In this document: in pieces, positions 31,104 to 40,299 of the stretch
How the letters are laid out: every line of letters starts with the position of its first letter
Position numbering within the stretch: position 1 is the first letter of the stretch
NCBI RefSeq assembly: GCF_003070865.1
Contig: NZ_CP026948.1
Coordinates: forward strand, 2,232,001-2,296,000
Source of the DNA: Corynebacterium liangguodongii
Lineage (GTDB): Bacteria; Actinomycetota; Actinomycetes; Mycobacteriales; Mycobacteriaceae
Direction of reading: 5' to 3'
Length of the DNA stretch: 64,000 nt
The notes under the pieces: generated by a model
Database searches by the model: none
What the model was told of the DNA's origin: nothing
The model's input: only the letters and a program-made list of their open reading frames with translations
Position numbers and translations under genes: made by a program

Positions 31104-31474
31104 TGGTACATTCCCCTGCTTTCTGCGACTCGGTTGATCAGGTCGTGGAGCGCCTGGCGGCTAAAGCCGAGGCGCACCGCTTCGTCGATCATCGGGGCGA
31201 CACATTCGCCGGCGAAGTTGCGGCGGCGCTCGCCCACGATGGTCTCCCTGGCGTTTTCGGTGACGAACATGCCCACCCCGCGGCGCTTCTCCAACACCCC
31301 GGCGTCGACAAGCAATGCGAGGCCCTTGCGCGCGGTCGCCGGGTTGATCTCGTGGAAGGCGGCGAGCTCGTTGGTCGATGGAGCGCGCTGTCCGGGCCGA
31401 AGCGAACCATCCACGATGAGGTCCTGGATGAAGCGCGAGACCTGGATGAACAGCGGCTCGACGTCTGCGTTCAT
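31100..31474 (-). CDS. GntR-family regulator (YtrA type)
   Basis: A 124-residue repressor: winged-helix domain (PLFIQVSRFIQDLIVDGSLR, then PGQRAPSTNELAAFHEINPA) with only a short C-terminal helical tail, which defines the YtrA subfamily. It heads the operon with the two ABC genes and probably represses it through the palindrome at 31502. Confidence 0.92.
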   Translation of the reverse strand: MNADVEPLFIQVSRFIQDLIVDGSLRPGQRAPSTNELAAFHEINPATARKGLALLVDAGVLEKRRGVGMFVTENARETIVGERRRNFAGECVAPMIDEAVRLGFSRQALHDLINRVAESRGMYQ

Positions 31475-31501
31475 GCCTCCCCTTTCGTCTGGCGGCTAGT
31501 T

Positions 31502-31551
31502 GGTTAGTTAGCCGTGTAACTAACCATACAACCGGGGGAACGAATGGTCAA
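31502..31551 (-). promoter_or_regulatory. Promoter and operator of the GntR–ABC operon
   Basis: On the minus strand: TTGACC (31546–31551) – 17 bases – TATGGT (31523–31528). The perfect dyad GGTTAGTTA–6–TAACTAACC (31502–31525) overlaps the -10 box and the expected start of transcription. This is the usual place for a GntR/YtrA operator. Confidence 0.75.
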
Positions 31552-31694
31552 CGCCATGCGTTGTAGGGAGAGAACCGGACGCCAATCGCTTCCTCCCCAG
31601 GTCAACGCCCCCGAGCGTGACTGATGGGGCGGTGATAAGGCAGACTGGTTGGTGTAAACGAAAATTAGAACCACAGAATCGGAATTTAGGAGCC

Positions 31695-32963
31695 ATGCTT
31701 GAACGCACACTCGTGTTCGTCGATACCTCATACCTGCTCGCGAGTTTCTACAACTCGTGGGAGATTGGGGCCCGCGCACAGTTAGAAATTGACCTCCCCG
31801 AGGTCGTCGCATCCCTCGGGGCCATGATCACCCACCAACTCCACCAACCCATCCACCGCCAGTACTGGTACGACGGGATCCCCGACTCGGGCCCCCACCG
31901 CTACCAGCGGGCACTGCGCACCTGCGACGGTGTGCAGCTACGCACCGGGCAGCTCATCGAGTGGGGTGAGCGCCGCACCCAGAAAGGGGTGGACACGCGC
32001 CTCGTTGCGGACCTCGTCGTCAACGCCACGCGCGGGCAGTTCACCGACTTCGTCCTCGTCTCCGGAGACGCCGACATGATCCCCGGGGTCGAAGAGGCAA
32101 GCAACCGCGGCATCCTCGTCCACCTCTACGGCTTCGGCTGGGATTCGATGTCCTCCGCGCTGCGCCACGCCTGCGACACCACGACAATCCTCGACCCGCG
32201 CGAGGACTTCGCTGACGCGATGCAGCTCCAGGTCCTGGAGGGCCCTTTCCCGCCCGTCTTCCGCGAGCGCCCGATCGGGGACGCAGAGCCGCTCGATGGC
32301 GACCAGGGGCCCACGACGGTTCCCGGGCTCGGCAGCGAACCGCTCCAGGCACAGGAGGAATCGGACCCCGCCGCAGATAGCCCCTCGGGCCAGCCCGAGA
32401 AGGGCCACGAGGCGGGGCCGAGCGAGCCCGCACCCGCAGGCCAGCCCGCCCAGCCCCAGGCGGCCGGCCGCAAGGACCACGCAAGGGGTCAGGCGGAGGG
32501 GCAGCGAGATGACCAGTGCGACGAGCCTTCGGAGGCCGAGGTGGAGGCGACCAACGTCGCCAACAAGGCCGGGGGACGTCACCGCGGGGCACCGTCGCCG
32601 CTCGACCTGGCCGATACCAAGCCGGCCCCGAAGCCGTCGATGATGGCGCCGCGGCGCAAGCTGCGCTCGCGCTACGTGCCGCTGCCCGAAGAGGTCTGGA
32701 CCTCGGCCGGGTTCCAAACGCCGTTTGACGTCGGCCAGCAGTACGCGACGTGGTGGTACGACAACGCCGCCTCCACCGAGCAGCGCGATAAGGCCCACAT
32801 GCTCTCCGGCGGCGGGTTGCCGCCGGAGATCGACCGGCCGCTGCTGCAGTTCGCTTGCGAGACCCTCCACGAATACACGCTCAGCGAGAGTCAGCGCGTG
32901 AACCTACGCGACGGTTTTCACTCGGGCATTCGCGGGGTGCTCATCAACATCCACCGGCGCTAG
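31695..32963 (+). CDS. NYN-domain (PIN-like) ribonuclease with C-terminal conserved domain
   Basis: A 422-residue protein. Residues 1–175 form a NYN/LabA-type PIN-like nuclease domain: the acidic residues appear in VFVDTSYLL, GVDTRLVADLV and LVSGDADMIPGV. Residues 190–320 are Pro/Gln/Glu/Gly-rich and likely disordered. The last 100 residues (from RSRYVPLPEEVW) form a compact domain of unknown type with Trp and aromatic residues. RNA cleavage is inferred from the NYN domain. ATG 31695 is preceded by TTAGGAG. It is divergent from the GntR unit. Confidence 0.85.
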   Translation: MLERTLVFVDTSYLLASFYNSWEIGARAQLEIDLPEVVASLGAMITHQLHQPIHRQYWYDGIPDSGPHRYQRALRTCDGVQLRTGQLIEWGERRTQKGVDTRLVADLVVNATRGQFTDFVLVSGDADMIPGVEEASNRGILVHLYGFGWDSMSSALRHACDTTTILDPREDFADAMQLQVLEGPFPPVFRERPIGDAEPLDGDQGPTTVPGLGSEPLQAQEESDPAADSPSGQPEKGHEAGPSEPAPAGQPAQPQAAGRKDHARGQAEGQRDDQCDEPSEAEVEATNVANKAGGRHRGAPSPLDLADTKPAPKPSMMAPRRKLRSRYVPLPEEVWTSAGFQTPFDVGQQYATWWYDNAASTEQRDKAHMLSGGGLPPEIDRPLLQFACETLHEYTLSESQRVNLRDGFHSGIRGVLINIHRR

Positions 32964-32982
32964 GCAGGCTCCCCCTCGGGGC

Positions 32983-33780
32983 CTATTTCTCCTCGGCCGC
33001 CGTTGGCGCGTCGGCCTCGGGAGCCTCGGGGGCTTCGGTGAGCTCACCGGCTGGGGCGGCCTTGCCCATCGAGGCGCGGATCTCCGCGAGCCGGCTCGAT
33101 GCGGCGACGTCGGTACCAGCGGACTCGATCTCGGAGATCCGGTCCGTCATGGAACCCTTCGCCAGCTCCTGGGCGCCGAGGGCGTGGGCGTAGCGGCGTT
33201 CGATCTTATCGCGCACCCCATCGAGGGTGGGCACGTCGTCGCTACCGCCGAACTGGTTGAGGGTATCCATCGTCGCCGCGGTCTGCTCCTGCATCTTCGC
33301 CTGGTCGAGCTGCGACTCTAGCTCGTTGACCTGGCCGAGCTGCTCGTGGAGCTTGGCCTCGGATTCCTTCTGCTTCTGGCTCGCCTGTTCCGCCGCCTGC
33401 TCGGCCGAGGCCAGGGCCTGCTTCGTCTGCTCGAGCTCCTGCTCGACGGAGACAAGCTGGGAGGCGATGACCTCGGCGGTGGAGTTGAACTGCTGCGCCT
33501 TCTCCGCATCATTCTCGGCGCTCGCGGCGTCGGCCGCCTGGAGCGCGGTGCGGGCCTTGTCCTGCAGGTCCTCCTGAGACGCCAACAGGCGATCGAGCTT
33601 CATCCGCAGCTGATTGCGGTTGCCGATGATGGTGGCGGCCTGCTGGCTAAGCTCGGCGTGCCGCTGCTTGGCACCGGCAACGGCCTGCTGGATCTGCACC
33701 TTCGGGTCGGCGTTTTCCTCAATCTTGGAGTCGAAAGACTGCATGAGGTATTTCCAGCCCTTGGTAAACGGGTTCGCCAT
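32983..33780 (-). CDS. pspA: PspA/IM30 family envelope-stress protein
   Basis: A 265-residue, almost wholly helical coiled-coil protein starting MANPFTKGWKYLMQSFDSK, the usual actinobacterial PspA beginning whose amphipathic helix binds membranes. A 35-residue Ala/Glu/Pro tail ends it. PspA polymers protect membranes under envelope stress. No PspF-like or LiaFSR-type regulator is adjacent. Confidence 0.88.
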   Translation of the reverse strand: MANPFTKGWKYLMQSFDSKIEENADPKVQIQQAVAGAKQRHAELSQQAATIIGNRNQLRMKLDRLLASQEDLQDKARTALQAADAASAENDAEKAQQFNSTAEVIASQLVSVEQELEQTKQALASAEQAAEQASQKQKESEAKLHEQLGQVNELESQLDQAKMQEQTAATMDTLNQFGGSDDVPTLDGVRDKIERRYAHALGAQELAKGSMTDRISEIESAGTDVAASSRLAEIRASMGKAAPAGELTEAPEAPEADAPTAAEEK

Positions 33781-33834
33781 GGCGTATAAAGTCCTTTCAT
33801 CGGGGGTGTGACTGAGGCCGAGCTTACTGAAAAA

Positions 33835-33886
33835 TCCCGCGCCGCCTCCCCCCGGATGTGGCTAGGCCGGGGGAGGCGGCGCGGGA
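33835..33886 (-). terminator. Strong terminator after trxA
   Basis: Two perfect 18-base arms (TCCCGCGCCGCCTCCCCC and its complement) enclose a 16-base loop. On the minus strand they are followed by ATTTTTC. It ends the thioredoxin transcript before pspA. Confidence 0.9.
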
Positions 33887-33911
33887 TCCCGATGTCGGTG
33901 CGGGGCGTGCC

Positions 33912-34289
33912 TTATTCACCGTTTTGCTCTGCGTTTTGCTCTGCGAGCTGGCGGCGCACATCGTCCATGTCGAGCGCCTTGATCTGGCCGATCACATCCT
34001 CGAACGCGGCGGGCGGCATGGCACCGGACTGGCGGAAGACCATGATGCCATCGCGAAACGCCATCAGCGTCGGGATGGCCTGGATCTCGAGCGCGGCGGA
34101 GACCTGCGGGTTTTCCTCGGTGTCGAGCTTGGCAAACGTGACGTCCGGGTGCTCCTCGGACGCCTTTTCAAACGTCGGAGCGAAGGCCTTGCAGGGCCCG
34201 CACCACTGCGCCCATGCGTCAACAATAACGGTGCCCTCGGCGGTGACGGTGCTCTCAAACGTGTCTTCAGTGACGTTGATGGTTGCCAT
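33912..34289 (-). CDS. trxA: Thioredoxin
   Basis: A 125-residue thioredoxin with the active site AQWCGPCKAF and the cis-Pro in AIPTLMAF. A 20-residue acidic tail (LAEQNAEQNGE) extends past the usual end. ATG 34289 (MATINVTEDTF) was chosen because GGGGAG precedes it and because it fits the thioredoxin length; an upstream ATG would add 14 unlikely residues. It could serve MsrA and other reductases. Confidence 0.93.
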   Translation of the reverse strand: MATINVTEDTFESTVTAEGTVIVDAWAQWCGPCKAFAPTFEKASEEHPDVTFAKLDTEENPQVSAALEIQAIPTLMAFRDGIMVFRQSGAMPPAAFEDVIGQIKALDMDDVRRQLAEQNAEQNGE

Positions 34290-34525
34290 TGAGAAAAACT
34301 CCCCGGGTATCTTGTCGTAAACGATTGTCACGCCCGGGCGTAGGTCGGCCCCACGCCCGGTACTCGTCTTGTTCCAACCAACCCGCCCGCACCCCTATTC
34401 CCTGGCCCGTCCGGGGACCGTCGCCGGCGTCTAGTATGGCGGTGGCGAAGCGAAGCTCGCCGCAGCTCACGGGGACTGTAGAGAGTCCCAAAAACACAGC
34501 ACAACACAGCGGAAAGGACATCCCC

Positions 34526-34726
34526 ATGGCAGTGCGCCAATTTAGCGTCGAGGGCATGACGTGTACCCACTGCGAGGCCAGCGTCGCCGAAGAGGTCGGG
34601 GCCATCGCCGGAGTCGAGGACGTTGCGGTGGACCACACCACGGGTCGCCTCGAGGTCACCGGCGAAGGCTTCAGCGCGGAGGAAGTGGAAAAGGCCGTCC
34701 ACGAGGCCGGATACCGCCTCACCTAA
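34526..34726 (+). CDS. copZ: Copper chaperone (heavy-metal-associated domain)
   Basis: A 66-residue HMA-domain protein with the metal site EGMTCTHCEAS near residue 10. It probably delivers Cu(I) to the ATPase encoded 36 bases downstream. ATG 34526 is preceded by GGAAAGGA. A TAGTAT at 34432 may be the -10 box. Confidence 0.9.
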   Translation: MAVRQFSVEGMTCTHCEASVAEEVGAIAGVEDVAVDHTTGRLEVTGEGFSAEEVEKAVHEAGYRLT

Positions 34727-34736
34727 GGGCCGCTCC

Positions 34737-34756
34737 ATACCCCCATGGGGTATACT
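34737..34756 (+). promoter_or_regulatory. CsoR-type operator and -10 box of copA
   Basis: ATACCCC–CAT–GGGGTAT is the G/C-tract dyad bound by copper-sensing CsoR repressors. It overlaps TATACT (34751–34756), a near-consensus -10 box. The copA ATG at 34763 lies six bases after that box, so the transcript should be leaderless. No csoR gene is in the window. Confidence 0.8.
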
Positions 34757-34762
34757 GGCGCC

Positions 34763-36982
34763 ATGACTTCCCCGACCGTACCCGGGCCCGCCGGACCCAC
34801 GAATATCGCGCACGTCGAGCTTGGGATCACAGGCATGACGTGTACGTCGTGCTCCTCGCGCATCGAACGCAAGCTCAACAAGCTCGACCACGTGCGCGCG
34901 ACGGTGAACTTCTCCACCGAGACAGCCTCGATCGACTTCGATCCGGAGCTCACCGAGACCGCGCGGCTCATCGAGACCGTCCGCGGCGCCGGCTACGACG
35001 CGTTTGTGCTCTCCGGGGCGGGCCACGCGGCGTCGTCACGCGAGCCGCGCGAGTCGAGCCCGCTTGACGACGCCCGGGAGCGCGCCACCGCGCACCTCGG
35101 CCGCACCGCCGCATGGTGCGCCGCGATCACGGTACCCGTCGCCGCGGTGTCCATGATCCACGCCCTGCACTTCCCCAACTGGCAGTGGGCCGCGCTCGCC
35201 GCCGCTACCCTGGTGTACTTCGCCGGCGGGGCGACCTTCCACACCGCCGCGCTGCAAAACCTGCGCCACGGGGCAGCCACCATGGACACGCTCATCAGCC
35301 TCGGCACCACGGCCGCCTACCTGTGGTCCCTCTGGGCCCTCTTCCTCGGCCCCCCGGGAGAGCCGATCTACCTCGAGACCGTCTGCGTGGTCATCACCCT
35401 TCTCCTCACCGGGCGCTGGTTTGAACACCGCGCAAAGGGGGAATCCTCCAAGGCGCTGCGCGAACTCATCGACCTCGGGGCCAAAGAAGCAACGCTGCTC
35501 AGAGACGGCACAGAAGCCCGCATCCCCGCGGCCCGCCTCGCGGTCGGCGACCAGTTCGTCGTCCGCCCCGGCGAGAAGATCGCCACCGACGGCGAGGTCT
35601 GCGCGGGAACCTCGGCGGTCGACGCCTCGATGCTCACCGGCGAGACCGTCCCCGTGGAGGTGGCGCCGGGGTCCCAGGTCACCGGCGCGACGCTCAACAC
35701 CTCCGGTCGCCTTGTCGTGCGCGCCACCCGCGTCGGCGAGGACACGGTGCTTAGCCAGATCGCTCGCCTCGTCACCCAAGCCCAGGCGGGCAAGGCACCC
35801 GTCGAGAGGCTCGTGGACCGCATCACCAGGGTCTTCGTCCCCGTGGTCATCGCCGTCTCCCTCGTCTCCCTCGCCGGCCACCTCCTCGCCGGCAACGGCG
35901 CCGAAGCGTCCTTCCGCGCGGCGGTGGCCGTGCTCATCATCGCCTGCCCGTGCGCGCTCGGGCTTGCCACCCCGATGGCCATCCTCGTCGGCACCGGCCG
36001 GGGCGCGCAGCTCGGGCTCCTTATCAAGGGCCCTGAGGTGCTCGAATCGACCCGCCAGGTCGACACCGTGGTGCTGGATAAAACGGGCACCCTGACCACC
36101 GGCGAGATGCGGGTAGCAGACATCCACCCCGCGCCCGGCTGGGACCGCGACGAGGTCCTCGCCGTGGCCGCAGCCGCGGAGTCCGGCTCGGAGCACCCCA
36201 TCGCCCGCGCGATTGTCAGCGCCGCACCCTCCCACCCCGAGGCGAGCGAGTTTTCCAGCACCGCCGGCCTCGGCGTCACCGCGCGCGTGGACAACCGCGA
36301 GGTCACGGTGGGCCGGCCGCGCAAGGCCGCCGCCGGCCTCGGAGAGCTCGAGGCAGCATACAAGGCCGCCGAAGAATCCGGCTCCACGCCCGTCGCCGTC
36401 GGCGTCGATGGGGCACTCGCCGGGATCATCACCGTGAGCGATACGCTCAAAGCCAGCTCCGCAGAGGCGGTGGAGAGGTTGCGCGGCCTGGGCCTGCGCC
36501 CCTACCTGCTCACCGGAGACAACCCCGGCGCGGCGAGCGCCGTGGCGGCTGCGGTGGGCATCGACGCCCCCGACGTCACCGCCGGCGTCCTGCCCGCGGG
36601 CAAGGTCGAAGCGATCGAGCTCCTGCAAGGCGAGGGGAGGCGCGTCGCGATGATCGGCGACGGCGTCAACGACGCCGCCGCGCTCGCCGCCGCCGACCTC
36701 GGCATCGCGGTGCGCACGGGCGCGGACGCGGCAATCGAGGCCTCCGACATCACGCTCATGGGCGAATCAATCACCTCCGTCGCCGACGCGATCAGCCTCT
36801 CCCGCCGCACTCTGCGCACGATCAAGGGCAACCTGTTTTGGGCCTTCGCCTATAACGTCGTGCTCATCCCCATCGCCGCGCTCGGGCTGCTCAACCCGAT
36901 GCTGGCGGGCGCGGCCATGGCCTTTTCCTCGGTCTTCGTCGTCGCAAACTCGCTGCGCCTGAGGGGCTTTCGCCCCGCATAA
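34763..36982 (+). CDS. copA: Copper-exporting P1B-type ATPase
   Basis: A 739-residue Cu(I) pump. It has one N-terminal HMA domain ([13 protein letters not shown]), the TGE loop ([11 protein letters not shown]), the membrane CPC motif ([14 protein letters not shown]), the phosphorylation site [19 protein letters not shown] with the class-specific [14 protein letters not shown] and [18 protein letters not shown]. The late membrane motifs ([20 protein letters not shown]) fit copper. The ATG at 34763 is directly preceded by the CsoR operator and -10 box, so induction by copper is likely. Confidence 0.96.
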   Translation: MTSPTVPGPAGPTNIAHVELGITGMTCTSCSSRIERKLNKLDHVRATVNFSTETASIDFDPELTETARLIETVRGAGYDAFVLSGAGHAASSREPRESSPLDDARERATAHLGRTAAWCAAITVPVAAVSMIHALHFPNWQWAALAAATLVYFAGGATFHTAALQNLRHGAATMDTLISLGTTAAYLWSLWALFLGPPGEPIYLETVCVVITLLLTGRWFEHRAKGESSKALRELIDLGAKEATLLRDGTEARIPAARLAVGDQFVVRPGEKIATDGEVCAGTSAVDASMLTGETVPVEVAPGSQVTGATLNTSGRLVVRATRVGEDTVLSQIARLVTQAQAGKAPVERLVDRITRVFVPVVIAVSLVSLAGHLLAGNGAEASFRAAVAVLIIACPCALGLATPMAILVGTGRGAQLGLLIKGPEVLESTRQVDTVVLDKTGTLTTGEMRVADIHPAPGWDRDEVLAVAAAAESGSEHPIARAIVSAAPSHPEASEFSSTAGLGVTARVDNREVTVGRPRKAAAGLGELEAAYKAAEESGSTPVAVGVDGALAGIITVSDTLKASSAEAVERLRGLGLRPYLLTGDNPGAASAVAAAVGIDAPDVTAGVLPAGKVEAIELLQGEGRRVAMIGDGVNDAAALAAADLGIAVRTGADAAIEASDITLMGESITSVADAISLSRRTLRTIKGNLFWAFAYNVVLIPIAALGLLNPMLAGAAMAFSSVFVVANSLRLRGFRPA

Positions 36983-37025
36983 AATGCTCCTGCCGCGCGG
37001 CCGAGCGGGTGTAGCATTTCGCACT

Positions 37026-38399
37026 GTGACATCGAATTCTCACCTTCCTCACACTCCGCAGGCAGTCGGTGCCGCCGCGGCCGCGCCGACCCGCACGCAG
37101 CGGCTCGACGCACTCCCGGTCACATCCAAGCACCGCCGCCTGCTTATCGGCTCAGGGATCGGCTGGGCGCTCGACGCCATGGACATCGGCCTGGTCTCTT
37201 TCATCATCGCCGCGCTCGCCGTGCACTGGGAGCTGGATAAGTCGACGACCTCCTGGATCGCCTCGGTGGGCTTTATCGGGATGGCCATCGGGGCGTCGCT
37301 AAGCGGGCTGCTCGCCGACCGGATCGGGCGCCGCCAGGTCTTCGCCGCCACCCTGCTCATCTACGGCGTTGCCACGGGCGCTTCCGCGCTGGCGACCTCG
37401 GTCGGGGCGCTCATGGTCTTCCGCTTCATCGTCGGCCTCGGCCTCGGCGGGGAGCTTCCCGTCGCCTCGACGCTGGTCAGCGAGTTCTCTCCGCGGCGTG
37501 TCCGGGGGCGCATGGTCGTGATCCTCGAGGCCTTCTGGGCGCTCGGTTGGATCGCCGCCGCCGCCATCGGCACCTTCATCGTCGCCCAGAGCGACGCTGG
37601 CTGGCGCTGGGGACTCGTACTCGGCGCCGTCCCCGCCGTCTACGCCATCGTCGTGCGCCTCGGGCTGCCCGAATCCGTGCGCTTCCTCGAATCCAAGGGC
37701 CGCCACGACGAAGCCGAGGCGATCGTCGCCTCCTTCGAAGCCGCGGCCGGTAACGCCCTCGGCGGCGAGCGCGGGAATACCCCGACCGGGCCGGAGGCCG
37801 CGCCCGAGCACACCGAAGGAGGCATCTGGGGACGGGCGCTGAGGCAGCGCACGCTGGCGTTTTGGGCCGTGTGGTTCTGCGTCTCCCTCGCCTACTACGG
37901 CGCCTTCATCTGGATCCCCTCGCTGCTCGTCTCCCAGGGCTATACCTTGGTGAAGTCCTTCACCTTCACCCTCATCATCACCCTCGCGCAGCTGCCGGGC
38001 TACGCGGCGGCGGCGTGGCTCATCGAGCCGTGGGGGCGCCGCAGGACGCTCTTTGTGTTCCTCGCCGGCTCCGCCTTAGGGGCGGTGGCCTACGGGTTGT
38101 CCGCGGCCGAGTGGCAGATCATCGCGGCCGGATGCCTGCTATCGTTTTTCAACCTCGGGGCGTGGGGCGCGCTCTACGCCATCGGCCCCGAGCTCTACCC
38201 GACGCACGTCAGGGCCACCGGCACGGGCGCCGGGGCCACCTTCGGGCGGATCGGCTCCATCATCGCCCCGCTCATCGTTCCGCCCGTGCTCGCCTTCGGC
38301 GGCCAGGTCGCCGTGTTCGGGGTCTTCGCCGCCGCCTTCGCCCTGGCCTGCGCCGCGGCGCTGGCGCTGCCCGAGCAGAAAGGCAAGGCGCTGGACTAG
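37026..38399 (+). CDS. MFS transporter (sugar-porter/NiaP-like)
   Basis: A 457-residue carrier with 12 membrane helices. The start region has LLIGSGIGWALDAMDIGLVS, then the MFS loop motif GLLADRIGRRQVFA, GLGLGGELPVASTLVSEFSP, and after helix 6 the PESVRFLESKGR motif. Such proteins carry organic acids or aromatic compounds; NiaP, the niacin carrier, is in the same group. GTG 37026 was chosen, as upstream sequence is not homologous. The stop overlaps that of dnaB by three bases. Confidence 0.85.
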   Translation: MTSNSHLPHTPQAVGAAAAAPTRTQRLDALPVTSKHRRLLIGSGIGWALDAMDIGLVSFIIAALAVHWELDKSTTSWIASVGFIGMAIGASLSGLLADRIGRRQVFAATLLIYGVATGASALATSVGALMVFRFIVGLGLGGELPVASTLVSEFSPRRVRGRMVVILEAFWALGWIAAAAIGTFIVAQSDAGWRWGLVLGAVPAVYAIVVRLGLPESVRFLESKGRHDEAEAIVASFEAAAGNALGGERGNTPTGPEAAPEHTEGGIWGRALRQRTLAFWAVWFCVSLAYYGAFIWIPSLLVSQGYTLVKSFTFTLIITLAQLPGYAAAAWLIEPWGRRRTLFVFLAGSALGAVAYGLSAAEWQIIAAGCLLSFFNLGAWGALYAIGPELYPTHVRATGTGAGATFGRIGSIIAPLIVPPVLAFGGQVAVFGVFAAAFALACAAALALPEQKGKALD

Positions 38400-39862
38400 C
38401 CGCGGGCCATGTTGACGAAGCGCGAGTAGTGCAGCTGGTGGGCCACCGGAATGGTGTCGATCGGCCCGCCGCGGTGCTTGGCCACGATGATGTCGGCTTC
38501 CCCGGCGCGTTCGTCGTCGCGATCCTGCGAATCCGGGCGGTAGAGCAAGAACACCATGTCCGCATCCTGCTCGAGCGAACCGGACTCGCGGAGGTCAGCT
38601 AGCTGCGGCTTCTTATCCGTGCGCGCCTCGGGGCCACGGTTGAGCTGGGAAATCGCGATCACCGGGACCTCGAGCTCCTTTGCAAGCAGCTTGAGCTGGC
38701 GCGAGAACTCGGAGACCTCCTGCTGGCGAGATTCGACCTTGCGCCCCGAGCTCATAAGCTGCAGGTAATCGAGCACGATGAGGTCGAGGCCGTGCTGTTG
38801 CTTGATCTTGCGCGCCTTTGTACGAATCTCCATCATCGTCAGGTTCGGGGAGTCGTCGATAAAAAGCGGCGCGTCCTGGATCTCCGTGAGACGCGAGGTG
38901 AGCTTTTCCCAGTCCGCCTCCTCCATCTGCCCGGCGCGCATCGCCGAGAGCTTGATCTCCGTCTCCGCGGAGAGCATGCGCATGATGATCTCCGAGGCGC
39001 TCATCTCCAGGGAGAAGATCACGGAGGTCTTCCCGTGGTTGATCGAACACGACCGCATGAAATCCAGCGCCAGTGTCGACTTACCCACGCCAGGGCGCGC
39101 CGCGATGATGATCATCTGCCCGGCGTGCAGGCCGTTCGTGAGGTTGTCGAGGTCGATAAAGCCCGTCGGCACACCCTGCTCGAGCGCGCCCCCGCTGGCT
39201 ATCGCGGTGAGCTCATCGATAGTGGGCTTGAGCAGATCCGAGAGCACCCGGTAGTCATCCGAGGCGCGCTTCTTGTCTACCTTGAGAATCTCTTGCTGGG
39301 CGAGGTCGACGAGCGCCTCGACCTCCATGCCGTCCTCGCCCTCGTAGCCAAGCTGGACGACGTTGGTTCCTGCGTTGACAAGCTTGCGCATGAGCGACTT
39401 CTCGCTGACGATCTGGGCGTAGTAGCGGGCGTTCGCCGCCGTCGGCACCTCCGAGATCAGCGTGTGCAGGTAGGGCGCCCCGCCTACCGACTCGAGCTGG
39501 CCAAGGCGGTCGAGCCTGCCCGCGACGATCAGGACGTCAATATGGGAGCCATCGGAGTACAGCTCGATGATCGCGCGGAAGATCCTCTGGTGCGCGGGGT
39601 AGTAGAAATCGCCGTCATCGAGCTGGTCGATGACGTCGATGACCGTGTCCGGGCTCAGCAGCATCGCGCCGATCACGCCGCGCTCCGCCCGCTCGTCGTG
39701 GGGCGGCGTGCGGTACTCCCGAAGGTCTCCCCGCGCGCCGTTGACGTTCGACCGCGTGCTCCCCCCTGCGCCGCGGCCACCCCCGAAGTCATCGAGGGGT
39801 TCCGGCGGCAGGGGGTAGTCTTCCGCGTCGTCGAAGCTCGCGGCCTCGTTTCCACCTGCCAT
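38396..39862 (-). CDS. dnaB: Replicative DNA helicase
   Basis: The hexameric helicase that unwinds DNA at the replication fork. The 488-residue protein has an acidic Gly-rich N-terminus (about 45 residues), the DnaB N-terminal domain (ERGVIGAMLLSPDTVIDVID), and the RecA-like motor: Walker A ARPGVGKSTLALDF, SLEMSASEI, Walker B LIVLDYLQLM, SQLNRGPEARTDKKPQ and DLRESGSLEQDAD. No intein is present. ATG 39862 has GGGAGGG seven bases upstream. Its upstream gap is rich in DnaA boxes. Confidence 0.97.
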   Translation of the reverse strand: MAGGNEAASFDDAEDYPLPPEPLDDFGGGRGAGGSTRSNVNGARGDLREYRTPPHDERAERGVIGAMLLSPDTVIDVIDQLDDGDFYYPAHQRIFRAIIELYSDGSHIDVLIVAGRLDRLGQLESVGGAPYLHTLISEVPTAANARYYAQIVSEKSLMRKLVNAGTNVVQLGYEGEDGMEVEALVDLAQQEILKVDKKRASDDYRVLSDLLKPTIDELTAIASGGALEQGVPTGFIDLDNLTNGLHAGQMIIIAARPGVGKSTLALDFMRSCSINHGKTSVIFSLEMSASEIIMRMLSAETEIKLSAMRAGQMEEADWEKLTSRLTEIQDAPLFIDDSPNLTMMEIRTKARKIKQQHGLDLIVLDYLQLMSSGRKVESRQQEVSEFSRQLKLLAKELEVPVIAISQLNRGPEARTDKKPQLADLRESGSLEQDADMVFLLYRPDSQDRDDERAGEADIIVAKHRGGPIDTIPVAHQLHYSRFVNMARG

Positions 39863-39973
39863 CGCACACCCTCCCGTCTCTGCCCGCACTGGGCGCTGCC
39901 CGGCCTCCTCCGGCCGGCGTTGCGCTGACGATTCTAGCCCCGCGGCCCCGCCGTGGAGGCATCGGCCGAAAGG

Positions 39974-40244
39974 CTATCCACAGGGGCTGTGGACAACCCT
40001 GTCAAAGCGCGACGCGTTGTACCCACCGCACCCGCCCGTGCTGTGGACAACGTGTGGATAACCCCCCTGCGCGGCCCGCGCGGTCAGCACATACACCCAG
40101 CTAGACGCTGTTATATTCACGGTCGGCCCGGGCGCAGGGGCGGTGAATAAATCGGCTACCAGCCGGTTTGACTCCGGCCCCCGCGGGCGCTAGTAAAGCC
40201 GCTGCGGCGCGGGGGAGACGTCGCCAAGCAAGGGCTTATCCACA
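39974..40244. promoter_or_regulatory. Cluster of five DnaA boxes upstream of dnaB
   Basis: In the 437-base gap between dnaB and the ATPase pair there are five 9-mers of DnaA-box type: CTATCCACA (39974–39982), and on the other strand TTGTCCACA (39988–39996 and 40042–40050) and TTATCCACA (40053–40061), then plus-strand TTATCCACA (40236–40244). Two are perfect consensus boxes and two the TTGTCCACA form. A short A/T-rich stretch (TGTTATATTC, near 40108) lies between. The gap may be a DnaA-controlled promoter, a titration site, or a secondary origin-like element. Confidence 0.7.
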
Positions 40245-40299
40245 ACCGTTCCCACAGGTGATGAAAACCTTATCCCCCCTCAACGCACCGCGGGGTAGC

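Noticed and set aside
34470..34488. Hairpin GGGACT–6–AGTCCC between trxA and copZ as a terminator
   Set aside because: It is short, lies in a divergent gap, and has no T-run in either sense of transcription that would need ending.
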